Assembly (NCBI GenBank): GCA_017649565.1
Contig: JAGCGO010000086.1
Coordinates: 1 to 47,366 of the forward strand
Origin: Fibrobacter sp.
Lineage (GTDB): Bacteria > Fibrobacterota > Fibrobacteria > Fibrobacterales > Fibrobacteraceae
Length of the DNA stretch: 47,366 nt
Direction of reading: 5' to 3'
This document shows, piece by piece, positions 1-7,695 of the stretch (the first letter of the stretch is position 1; each line of letters starts with the position of its first letter). Position numbers and translations under genes: made by a program. Below the pieces are notes generated by a model. That model was not told the DNA's origin and ran no database searches. It was given only the letters and a program-made list of their open reading frames with translations.

Positions 1-1
1 A

Positions 2-175
2 AAGGAAGTGATGGCTTGGTTCCGTCCTGAAGAATATGAATCTGATGCGGCAAATCGTGCACACCATGGCTTATTTGATAATAACGATTTTGCACCGGCG
101 AAAGAGAACAGAGATTTAAAAGTTAATGGCTTTTCCGTCCGCTGTGTAATGCTGGAGAAAAAGCCGGAGGAATAG
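2..175 (+). CDS. C-terminal fragment of a FISUMP-domain protein
   Basis: The reading frame is open from the left window edge and ends with TAG at 173-175, giving 57 residues. The stretch NGFSVRCV near the end matches the closing SVRC signature of the FISUMP domain (Fib_succ_major), a module widespread in Fibrobacter surface lipoproteins. The complete FISUMP protein at 13924-14991 ends similarly, with GMSIRCLMDDE. The N-terminus, including any signal peptide or serine linker, lies outside the window. The role of FISUMP proteins is not firmly known; surface attachment or polymer binding is usually suspected. The assignment rests on one short motif and the genomic setting. Confidence 0.6.
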   Translation, partial: KEVMAWFRPEEYESDAANRAHHGLFDNNDFAPAKENRDLKVNGFSVRCVMLEKKPEE

Positions 176-290
176 AATCCCTTTTTGCAAAAGATACACT
201 TAATACACTTTTGTCGTTTTTGCAGAATCCAATTTGCCCCTATTCCTGAAAAAAAGGCATTTTATAGGCGGATAAGTGCCTAGCCGTAAT

Positions 291-296
291 TATATT
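291..296 (+). promoter_or_regulatory. Putative -10 element (TATATT) for the GH10 gene
   Basis: TATATT lies 24 bases before the chosen ATG at 321. The same hexamer precedes several other genes here and sits at the correct distance from TTGACA in the tRNA promoter. No good -35 box is visible upstream, so this is tentative. The rest of 176-320 holds only AT-rich sequence with a weak CAAAAG/CTTTTG inverted repeat. Confidence 0.35.
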
Positions 297-320
297 CTAG
301 GCGAAACAGACGAGGTCTTT

Positions 321-1982
321 ATGAATTTTTCGAGCGTGAAGTTTGCGTGTGCTGCCGCGGCCCTGGTCGCTGCTCCGCTGTTGGCGCAGAACCTCTTGAC
401 CAATGGCGATTTGTCGTATGGTGATGGTGGCTGGTACCTCTGGAACAATCCCGACGGTCCGGCCGAAGTGCAGACCAAGGTAGGGGAGATGGGCCTCGGG
501 GTCGACGGCTCCGAAGGCGCGAAAGTGGTCGTGACGAAACTTCCCAAGGACTGGTGGGGTTTGCAGCTCCAGCCGCCCAAGTGGCTTGCTCCCGATACCG
601 GCTACTATACGCTTACCTTCAAGGCGAAGGGCAACATGCCTATCAACGCCGTGGTGCAGGGCGGGCCTCCCGACTACCGACAGAAGGAGAGCGGCAGTTT
701 CCAGCTGACCGACAAGTGGAAGACTTTCTCGATGACATTCCTTGCCGACCAGAAGGGGTACGGTTTGAACAACGTAACGTTCCACGTGGGGCTCCAGAAG
801 GGCTGGATGCAGATAGACGACGTGGAAATCGAGAAGGCCGCGTCCATGGATTCCGAATGGTATTCGAAGGCGAATTCCCGTATCGAGTGGCTGCGCAAGC
901 AGGACTTTACGGTAGAGGCCAAGCCGGGCGAGAAGGTCAGCGTGAAGCTTACGCGCCATGCGTTCCCCTTCGGTACTGCGCTCAACATCCATACCGACAA
1001 CCCGCGCGACAGCATCGAAAACTGGTATAAGGCCGAGGCCAAGGAACTCTTCTGGTACGCCGTGAGCGAGAACCAGTTCAAGTGGCCGGAGTACGAGCCC
1101 AAGAAGGGCAAGCTCCGCAAGGACGAGATGTACCGCTACGTGAAGTTCACCCAGGCGAACGGCTGGAAACTGCGCGGCCATGCCATCATGTGGGCTCACC
1201 AGGGCTACGACTACGACAAGCATTACTCGAATCCGAAGTCGGCCAAGCAGTGCGGCGACCTCGCGAAGTACCTCAAGGCCCGCATCGAGCGCGACCTGAC
1301 AGAATACAAGGGCAAGATTACAGAATACGACGTGTGGAACGAACCGCTCCACGAGGCCTACGCTTTCAACACGTGCGGCTGGGGCATCCTCGACAGTGCG
1401 TTCATCTGGGCGCACCGTGTAGATCCCGATGCCAAGCTCTACATCAACGACTATAACGTTGTCGCGGCGGGCGAGACCGACCGCTACGTGGACCTGGTGA
1501 AGGGTATGCTCGACCGCAAGGTCCCGGTGCATGGCATCGGCGTGCAGTGCCATTTCGGGCTGCGTCCCGTGGTGCCTGGCCTCATCAAGGAGCGCCTGGA
1601 CAAGCTCGCCGCTCTCGGGCTCCCTATCAAGGTGACGGAGTTCGACGTGGGCGACTGGCAGGTCGGCATGAACGAGTCCGAGGAAGTGCAGGCCGAGAAG
1701 TTCGAGACCTTCATCCGCACGGCGTTCAGCCATCCGGCGGTGCACGGCATTGTGCTGTGGGGCTTCTGGGATAACCGCCACTGGGTCAAGAACGGCGGCA
1801 TCGTCGCCGCTGACGGCCGCGAAAAGCCCGCAGCGAAGCGCGTCTACGACCTGTGGCACAAGGAATGGACGACGGACACTACCGTCACGGTCGGTCCGGA
1901 CGGCGTTGCGAAGTTCCACGGATTCAAGGGCCGCTACAAGGTGACTGTCGGCGACAAGACCTTCGACAAGGATGTCTGGTAG
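321..1982 (+). CDS. Secreted GH10 endo-1,4-beta-xylanase with N-terminal carbohydrate-binding module
   Basis: A 553-residue exported enzyme predicted to cleave internal beta-1,4-xylosidic bonds of xylan. The start at 321 is chosen because it opens a clean signal peptide (MNFSSVKF, then an Ala/Leu core ending LLA-Q); a GTG at 276 would add 15 unlikely residues. Residues about 25-175 look like a CBM4/9-type beta-sandwich (NLLTNGDL at the start, MQIDDVEIE at the end). Residues about 185-510 are a GH10 barrel: WNEP carries the acid/base Glu341 and TEFDV the nucleophile Glu440, with HAIMWAHQ and GFWDNRHW as supporting GH10 motifs. The last 40 residues look like a small beta-rich appendage (TVTVGPDG). 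It appears monocistronic or heads a short run with the next small gene. The family call is firm; substrate preference within GH10 is inferred. Confidence 0.93.
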   Translation: MNFSSVKFACAAAALVAAPLLAQNLLTNGDLSYGDGGWYLWNNPDGPAEVQTKVGEMGLGVDGSEGAKVVVTKLPKDWWGLQLQPPKWLAPDTGYYTLTFKAKGNMPINAVVQGGPPDYRQKESGSFQLTDKWKTFSMTFLADQKGYGLNNVTFHVGLQKGWMQIDDVEIEKAASMDSEWYSKANSRIEWLRKQDFTVEAKPGEKVSVKLTRHAFPFGTALNIHTDNPRDSIENWYKAEAKELFWYAVSENQFKWPEYEPKKGKLRKDEMYRYVKFTQANGWKLRGHAIMWAHQGYDYDKHYSNPKSAKQCGDLAKYLKARIERDLTEYKGKITEYDVWNEPLHEAYAFNTCGWGILDSAFIWAHRVDPDAKLYINDYNVVAAGETDRYVDLVKGMLDRKVPVHGIGVQCHFGLRPVVPGLIKERLDKLAALGLPIKVTEFDVGDWQVGMNESEEVQAEKFETFIRTAFSHPAVHGIVLWGFWDNRHWVKNGGIVAADGREKPAAKRVYDLWHKEWTTDTTVTVGPDGVAKFHGFKGRYKVTVGDKTFDKDVW

Positions 1983-2007
1983 GCTTTGATTTGCTAATTT
2001 CTATGGC

Positions 2008-2229
2008 ATGAAACGTTTGCCCGGAATCCTTTTCCTGTTGTGTACGCCGCTGTCCGTGTGGCTCTATCTCAAGGTGGCAGCCGCGTCCGGCTCCGAGATC
2101 CTGGCGTTGTTTGCCGCGGTGGCTCTCTACGTGCTCGCCGCAGTATGTATCGCATTTGTGTTCAACCGCAAGTCCGACCTGAATACGCGGTCCAACCAAA
2201 AATGTGACAAAAAACACACTGAAATGTGA
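2008..2229 (+). CDS. Small two-helix membrane protein, unknown function
   Basis: A 73-residue frame begins 25 bases after the xylanase stop. It encodes MKRLPGILFLLC as a first hydrophobic helix and ILALFAAVALYVLAAVC as a second, separated by a short Gly/Ser-containing turn, followed by a basic, polar tail. TAATTT at 1995-2000 ends 7 bases before the ATG and could be a -10 element giving a near-leaderless transcript. No Shine-Dalgarno sequence is seen. The C-terminal codons and the stop lie in a 22-base tandem repeat, so the end of the protein may vary between strains. I do not recognise a family. Confidence 0.5.
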   Translation: MKRLPGILFLLCTPLSVWLYLKVAAASGSEILALFAAVALYVLAAVCIAFVFNRKSDLNTRSNQKCDKKHTEM

Positions 2230-2243
2230 CGAAAAACGCACCG
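2200..2243 (+). repeat. Two tandem copies of a 22-base repeat
   Basis: AAATGTGAC(A/G)AAAAAC(A/G)CAC(T/C)G occurs at 2200-2221 and 2222-2243 without a gap, with three transition differences. The second copy holds the TGA stop (2227-2229) of the small membrane protein gene. Confidence 0.85.
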
Positions 2244-2277
2244 AAAGTTTTTTTATTCAAAAGAATCTGGCTCGATT

Positions 2278-2604
2278 ATGTCGATTGAAGAACGCTCCTC
2301 ATTAGTTTTTGTTTCCGGTGTTGGCCGTATCAAGGAAGAGAAACCCAAGGCAGAACGCCCCAGCGGTGACGGCGTCGTCCGTATCATGCTGAAGCGCCTT
2401 TCCGGGGGCAAGATGGCGAGTGTCGTTACGGGGGTGCCCCTGGACGAATCCGAGTTGAAGGATCTGGCCCGTGCCCTGAAGCAAAAATGCGGTGTCGGCG
2501 GCTCCGTGAAGGATTTTAACATCGAAATCCAGGGCGATAAGCGCTCGGTTCTCAAGGCCGAACTCGAAAAACGCGGCTTTACGGTCAAAATTTCGGGCGG
2601 TTAA
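2278..2604 (+). CDS. yciH: SUI1/eIF1-family translation factor (YciH-like)
   Basis: A 108-residue protein. The C-terminal two thirds have the SUI1 fold signature: VVRIMLKRLSGGKMASVVTGV, then LKDLARALKQKCGVGGSVKD, IEIQGDKR and the end LEKRGFTVKISGG. The family is related to eukaryotic initiation factor 1, and bacterial YciH is thought to influence start-codon fidelity at the ribosome. The N-terminal 30 residues are polar and probably flexible. The length is normal for bacterial members. No strong ribosome binding site precedes the ATG. The gene is cytosolic and has no functional link to its envelope-gene neighbours. Confidence 0.88.
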   Translation: MSIEERSSLVFVSGVGRIKEEKPKAERPSGDGVVRIMLKRLSGGKMASVVTGVPLDESELKDLARALKQKCGVGGSVKDFNIEIQGDKRSVLKAELEKRGFTVKISGG

Positions 2605-2741
2605 CCCCCAAAATGTTGATGTAAATCATATTCTGCGCCGTTTTTCCTCAAAAGGTGTGTTTTAGATTACTTTTAAAAACCTTCCAACAAAAAGTTTACA
2701 TAGATTACTATTATTGGTTCATTACTCAGTCAGGGGTATCT

Positions 2742-4319
2742 ATGTTTAAACACTCTTTTTGTATGGCCATGGTGGGAATTCTCCTAGTTCCCGCATTGGC
2801 TTTTTCTGAATCTACTGCCGGTAAAGTCCGTTCTAAGCTAGGCGATGTCAATCGCCAGAAAGAAAATCAACAAACGTGGAAACCCTTAGCTGTCGGTGCC
2901 AGTATTTACATGTCCGACCGCGTGCGTACCGGGACGGAATCCGAGGTCATCTTTGGCCTGCCGGATGGTAGTGTCGTCAGTATCGCCGAAAATGCGGAAA
3001 TGGTGATTGCCGACCTATTCGAGAAGAATGGTGCTTTTAGGACCAAGCTCGATATCAAGAAGGGCCATGTCAATTTCGACGTGAAGAAACTTTCGGACAA
3101 GTCTTCGTTCGAGTTCAAGACCGGTACGGCGACCGCTGCTATCCGCGGTACGAAAGGCTTTGTCGGTGGCGAAAAGGGCTTTGTGGGAAGCTTGAAGGAA
3201 GGTAAGCTCGAGATTACCTCTACAAAGAGCGGCCGTACGTTCTCGATCGGCGCCGGCGAGACGGCGTTGGGACGTGATTCGCTTGTCGTGCTGAAGCTCG
3301 CGTCTTCGGGTAGCCCTGCTCTTGCCAAGGCCCTGACGAAGGTCGCCGAGGATACGACGCTTACGATTGACCAGATTGTCGAAGCCGCCAAGGTGGCTGA
3401 CTCTACGGTTGCCGCCAAGGAAAACGCTCCGCTCGACGAGGAATCCATGAAGGTCTCTTCCGTGTCGTCGGAAGTCTGCTCGGGCGGCCTCAAGATCGAA
3501 GGCTCCTACCGTACGGCTGTTTCTACCGCATCTCTCGTCGTGAAGGCCGGTACGTATGTTTCCGAGAACCTTGCGACATCTACCGACGGCAAGACGCATA
3601 CGTTCAGCGTCAGTGTCCCCGTAACCGACGAAAACAAGCTCTGGACGCTCAACTCTGCAGACGTTGTCCTGACTGCCGGCGAAAAGGTTGTGACCGAGAC
3701 GGTATCCTACACTGCGGATAAGAGCTGCGCCGAGGTGAATACGCGCCCTGCACAGATCAGATTCAGCAATTATGATTCCCTGCGTTGCATTGCGAACGTT
3801 ACGATTTCCGGCCTCGAGGACGATGCCGCCATATTCTCCGTGAACGTGGATGGCTCTCCGAAGACGCACGAATCCCTGACTCGTAACGCCCTGAAGCGCG
3901 TCAAACTTTCTGAAGGTGTGCATGATTATGTGTTCTCCGCTGTCGACATGGCGAAGAACAAGTTCGAACTGACCAAGAAACTGGGCTGCTTCCCGCCGAG
4001 GAAGTTCAATGTCCAGATCCTCGGCAAGAAGCGCGAGGTTGTGTCCAATCCGCCTGGGACTCCGTCGGGAAATGACAGGATTGTGAAGACTGTCCAGTTT
4101 ACCGTCCGTGTGCCGGGTGGCGATCCGAGTGTTCTCTACAAGGTTGTCGTTTCGCAGAATGGCCGTATAATCTTGCAGGAAACATTGTCCCAGATCCAGG
4201 CCCTGGATTACCAGGTTCCCGTTGAGCTGGTTCGCAAAGGAGTCAACAAGATTGACGTAGAAATCACTCACAAGAGTGGCTACATTGTAAAAGCTCAGAA
4301 GGTATACGAGGTCTTTTAA
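2742..4319 (+). CDS. Exported FecR-domain protein
   Basis: 525 residues from the ATG at 2742, chosen because it opens a standard signal peptide (MFKHSFCMAM..., cleavage near ALAFS-ES); the frame extends 29 codons further upstream without a plausible leader. Residues about 50-185 form a FecR domain: VGASIYMSDRVRTGTESEV, LPDGSVVSIAENAEM, then the turn TAAIRGTKGFVGG. FecR domains occur in anti-sigma regulators, but also in free periplasmic or surface proteins; here there is no inner-membrane helix after the signal and no sigma-factor gene nearby, so a structural or assembly role is more likely. The remaining about 340 residues are Ig-like beta-sandwich sequence with scattered cysteines. The TAA stop is immediately followed by the ATG of the next gene, so the two are surely cotranscribed. 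Confidence 0.82.
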   Translation: MFKHSFCMAMVGILLVPALAFSESTAGKVRSKLGDVNRQKENQQTWKPLAVGASIYMSDRVRTGTESEVIFGLPDGSVVSIAENAEMVIADLFEKNGAFRTKLDIKKGHVNFDVKKLSDKSSFEFKTGTATAAIRGTKGFVGGEKGFVGSLKEGKLEITSTKSGRTFSIGAGETALGRDSLVVLKLASSGSPALAKALTKVAEDTTLTIDQIVEAAKVADSTVAAKENAPLDEESMKVSSVSSEVCSGGLKIEGSYRTAVSTASLVVKAGTYVSENLATSTDGKTHTFSVSVPVTDENKLWTLNSADVVLTAGEKVVTETVSYTADKSCAEVNTRPAQIRFSNYDSLRCIANVTISGLEDDAAIFSVNVDGSPKTHESLTRNALKRVKLSEGVHDYVFSAVDMAKNKFELTKKLGCFPPRKFNVQILGKKREVVSNPPGTPSGNDRIVKTVQFTVRVPGGDPSVLYKVVVSQNGRIILQETLSQIQALDYQVPVELVRKGVNKIDVEITHKSGYIVKAQKVYEVF

Positions 4320-7300
4320 ATGAATTTTCTATATCGAATTCTCCCGCTAGTTCTTATCACCACCCCTCTATCCTTTGCTGCAGGAGAATCCGCCCAGGCT
4401 CCTTCTGACGCTGGCGCGGCAACGCAAGTGCAGGCTCCTGCTCCGGCACCGGCCCCTGCTCCTGCTCCGGCGCAGGCTGAAGCCCCGGCACCGGCCCCTG
4501 CTCCGGCAACTGCCGAAGCTCCCACTCCGGCTCCGGCCCAGGCAGAAGCTCCGGCTCCCGTCCCGGCTCCGGAACCCAAAAAAGTGGCTGAAGAGAAGGA
4601 CGATGCGGAAGACGATATAGACGCCCTTTCCGGCGATACCCTCCCTGTCGTGAACGGGACTGAGATTTCCGGCTCTGTTTCCGGATTCCTGTCCAAGGCA
4701 AATTCTCCTTACCTTATTTCTGACTCCCTGATTGTCGGCGAAGGACAGGCTCTTGTCATTCAGCCCGGTGTCATTGTTGCTTTCAAGCCGAACGCTTTCC
4801 TCGATGTCCGCGGCGGTTCCCTCGCCATTGCTGGTGAGGAAAAGGCCCCGGTTATTTTACGCCCCTTCAACAAGATGGGCCATTGGGGTGGTATCCGTAT
4901 TGCCGGCCCCATGCAGGCCGACTTCAAGAACGTCTTTGTCCGTAACGCCATCAACGCCATATCCGTGGAAAACGGAACGCTTACGGTCCAGAACGCCTAT
5001 ATCGACAAGCCGCTCGAAACCGGTGTGTACGCTCGTGCCGCAAAGGTTTCCCTCCAGAATTCCATTATGAAGAATTCCCTGGGTGTTGGCTTCTGGGCTG
5101 CCGACAAGGCAACCCTCCGCTTGGATAATGTCAATGTCAACGGGAACAAGGTCGGCCTTGTTGCCGAAGCGAATACCGAAGTTCGTCTCAATTCCACTAC
5201 GTTCGGTTCCAACGAATCCGCCGTCTTGAATATGGGTGACAACAATGTTACCGAGACGGGCTCGACCATTACGGGGAACAAGGTGGGTGTCGTTTCTACC
5301 GAATTCCCTGTCAAGTTCAGAAGGGCGATCAGCTACAACGACGAAGATGCCGCCTCCAACGCAAGGAAGCTCCACTCTACGTTGCCCAAGGAGCCGAAGA
5401 ACCCCAATGCGGGCAGCTACAGCGGTAACGAGCCTATCCTCGATGATGTTGATGCCGATGCCCGCTGGAAAATGTCCGGAAACGTGGTTTCCGATGTGGG
5501 CTACCACCTTGTCCGTACCCGTCACAACCATACGGGTGCTGACTTCTACAGCGGCGTGAACGACACCATCAAGCGCGGCGACCGTTACGAGAACTACTTC
5601 CAGACTCCGGGCTTCTTTACGAACCTGAACGCCTACATGATGTTGGAATCCCCGTGGGGCAGTTCCTTGGAACTCACCATTGACCTTTCCAGCGATTCCT
5701 GGAATAGCTTCAATCCCCATACGCTGCAGGCCATTTATACGGACCCGTTCCAGAAACTTTCCTTGGGTAATATTTTCCTCTCCGGCGGAAACACCTACCT
5801 TGAAGGAATCGATGTTCTCGGTGGTGCCTATGACCTTATGATTTTGCATAACCGCAACGGCGACCCGCTCTTTGTCGTGAGCGCCTTTGCCGGTGAAACC
5901 CGCAACCCGTTGAAAGAAGGCAAAAAGAACCCGGATATCTACAAGGACTACGTCGAGTTTGGCGAGGCCGAGTCCCAGGAAATGGTCGCCGGCGGTATGG
6001 TCCGCTGGAACATGCATCCGCAGTTCTCCGGACTTCTCGGTTTCATGGGTAGCAAGGACTATATTGACGATCCGTTCCTCCGCGACGGCATGAGCGAAAA
6101 TACGGTGCTCGCCACTCCGCGCAGGAGTTCCCAGACGGCTTTTGCAGAGGGTAGCTGGATTGCCTACCCGGGCAACATGGAATTCCACGGCAATATCGCC
6201 ATGGGTGCTGCTGACACGTCGAACGCCCGTTCGATGCGTGCTGTGAACCAGGTGTTCTCGGATGCCGGCGTGAGCGTTTCCAACTACAATTTGCTCAACC
6301 GCTTGATGAAGAACCCGAACGAAGTCTCCCGCATGAGCGAAAAGGAACTCGTGGCCATCTTTGGCGACAATACCATGATGACCCCGTCCCAGATGAGGAC
6401 CGAATTGAAGCGCTTGCTCGAAAAGGCAAAGCAGGTCCGCAACCAGTATGCCCGCAACGGTTACGAGAACGACCGCCTGTCTGAATGGAACGGCAAGAAT
6501 GTCGCCTTCGGTGCTGATTTCCGCTGGACGTTCTTCAAGTCCGAACTGAGTGCTTACCTCCATGCCGTGGGCCCGGAATTCTACAGTGCCGGTTCTCCGG
6601 ACCAGATCCAGAACTTCCGTGAGTTCGGCGCCTTGTACAAGCAGGGCTTCTCGGATTTCTGGACAATGACGATTACTTATGACGTGGATGTCGAGAATGC
6701 TGGCAATGGCAACCAGTACAATGCCTTCGGTTTCAACGAAGGTACGACCTGGGGCCTGTTCAACGAAGCTCCGGACAGCTGGAAGAAAGATCACGAGCTG
6801 GACGAGAACCGTGCGATCAACACTCAGGATGCTAGCATCAAGAACCTCATCAATATCGGTTCCCACGTTGATTTGACTCTCGGCTATGCGATGAACTACA
6901 GAAGCCACCACCGTCCGACCCGACTCTATGGCGATTACGACAAGGCTTCTGGCGTTTACGAGGATTCCTGGTTTAAGGCTGGAAATGGCGCTACCCTGCA
7001 GGTGAGCGATTCCCTGGAAGTCGATTCCGCTCGCTGGGCTCAGTATTATTCCCATGTCCAGGATGCCTACCTGGCGTCTGACTTTACCGAGCAGCTGTTG
7101 AAGCAGTCTGTCCAGGTGAACTTCGATATCAAGGTTCCGTTCAATGTGCTGAGCCTCGGCTGGATTCTCACGTTCCGTACGGACCTCTCCAAGTTTGCTG
7201 ACGATGACGCCATTGAAGATTTCGACTTTAGCGACGAAACATACGGACTTCTCGGCTACTACTTCCACGGTGGCGACTACTACGAGAACCGTTTCCCCGT

Positions 7301-7676
7301 CAGCCTCACTACCACGGTGGGCGATATCACGAACGTCATTTCGTTCACGCCGCGTTACAAGGTGTTCAACCGTAACGACATGACCGATTTTGAATGGTTC
7401 CTGTCCGAAAACTTCACTTGGGGCATTTCCAAGGACTTCCTCGAGCTGACCCTTTCCGGGGCGCTCCGCAGCGAACATCTGGAATATGTCGACGAAGGTG
7501 TGGATACTTCCGAAGACGAGATGGACGTGGATGGATCTGTCATGTTCCGCGTGTATTTCACGAAGACATTCTTTACGGACTGGACCTTCGGAGCCGTGTA
7601 TGACTACCGTCCGGATAGCCGGTCTGACGAATACAAGGACTTCTACGGAATCCTTTCGTTGAATTATGCATTCTAG
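4320..7676 (+). CDS. Outer-membrane protein with Pro/Ala linker, beta-helix passenger and beta-barrel
   Basis: 1118 residues, starting directly after the previous stop. A signal peptide (MNFLYRILPLVLITTPLSFA) is followed by a Pro-Ala tract at about residues 38-86 and an acidic stretch (EEKDDAEDDID). Residues about 120-335 read as a right-handed parallel beta-helix, with short hydrophobic rungs such as LVIQPGVIVAFKPNAFLDV and WGGIRIAGP. From about 380 to the end the sequence alternates polar and hydrophobic residues, is rich in Tyr, Trp, Asp and Gly, and finishes ILSLNYAF, the aromatic end expected of a barrel inserted by the Bam machinery. The order passenger-then-barrel resembles an autotransporter, but no named family is recognised. 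The context suggests it works with the FecR protein and the large surface protein downstream. Confidence 0.7.
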   Translation: MNFLYRILPLVLITTPLSFAAGESAQAPSDAGAATQVQAPAPAPAPAPAPAQAEAPAPAPAPATAEAPTPAPAQAEAPAPVPAPEPKKVAEEKDDAEDDIDALSGDTLPVVNGTEISGSVSGFLSKANSPYLISDSLIVGEGQALVIQPGVIVAFKPNAFLDVRGGSLAIAGEEKAPVILRPFNKMGHWGGIRIAGPMQADFKNVFVRNAINAISVENGTLTVQNAYIDKPLETGVYARAAKVSLQNSIMKNSLGVGFWAADKATLRLDNVNVNGNKVGLVAEANTEVRLNSTTFGSNESAVLNMGDNNVTETGSTITGNKVGVVSTEFPVKFRRAISYNDEDAASNARKLHSTLPKEPKNPNAGSYSGNEPILDDVDADARWKMSGNVVSDVGYHLVRTRHNHTGADFYSGVNDTIKRGDRYENYFQTPGFFTNLNAYMMLESPWGSSLELTIDLSSDSWNSFNPHTLQAIYTDPFQKLSLGNIFLSGGNTYLEGIDVLGGAYDLMILHNRNGDPLFVVSAFAGETRNPLKEGKKNPDIYKDYVEFGEAESQEMVAGGMVRWNMHPQFSGLLGFMGSKDYIDDPFLRDGMSENTVLATPRRSSQTAFAEGSWIAYPGNMEFHGNIAMGAADTSNARSMRAVNQVFSDAGVSVSNYNLLNRLMKNPNEVSRMSEKELVAIFGDNTMMTPSQMRTELKRLLEKAKQVRNQYARNGYENDRLSEWNGKNVAFGADFRWTFFKSELSAYLHAVGPEFYSAGSPDQIQNFREFGALYKQGFSDFWTMTITYDVDVENAGNGNQYNAFGFNEGTTWGLFNEAPDSWKKDHELDENRAINTQDASIKNLINIGSHVDLTLGYAMNYRSHHRPTRLYGDYDKASGVYEDSWFKAGNGATLQVSDSLEVDSARWAQYYSHVQDAYLASDFTEQLLKQSVQVNFDIKVPFNVLSLGWILTFRTDLSKFADDDAIEDFDFSDETYGLLGYYFHGGDYYENRFPVSLTTTVGDITNVISFTPRYKVFNRNDMTDFEWFLSENFTWGISKDFLELTLSGALRSEHLEYVDEGVDTSEDEMDVDGSVMFRVYFTKTFFTDWTFGAVYDYRPDSRSDEYKDFYGILSLNYAF
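4431..4575 (+). repeat. Pro-Ala coding low-complexity tract
   Basis: Imperfect tandem repeats of GCTCCGGC and CAGGC(T/A)GAAGC(T/C)CC encode a stretch of alternating Ala-Pro broken by QAEAP and TAEAP units. It probably forms a stiff extended spacer between the signal peptide region and the beta-helix. Length variation by slippage would be in frame because the units are multiples of three bases. Confidence 0.75.
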
Positions 7677-7683
7677 GCAAGTG

Positions 7684-7690
7684 GGGAGGT
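7684..7690 (+). promoter_or_regulatory. Strong ribosome binding site (GGGAGGT)
   Basis: GGGAGGT lies 5 bases before the ATG at 7696. This supports 7696 rather than the internal ATG at 7723 as the start, although the internal Met opens a neater signal peptide. Confidence 0.6.
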
Positions 7691-7695
7691 GAAAG

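Noticed and set aside
297..1919. 540-codon antisense frame opposite the GH10 gene
   Set aside because: GH10 motifs are unambiguous on the plus strand; the antisense translation has no family features.
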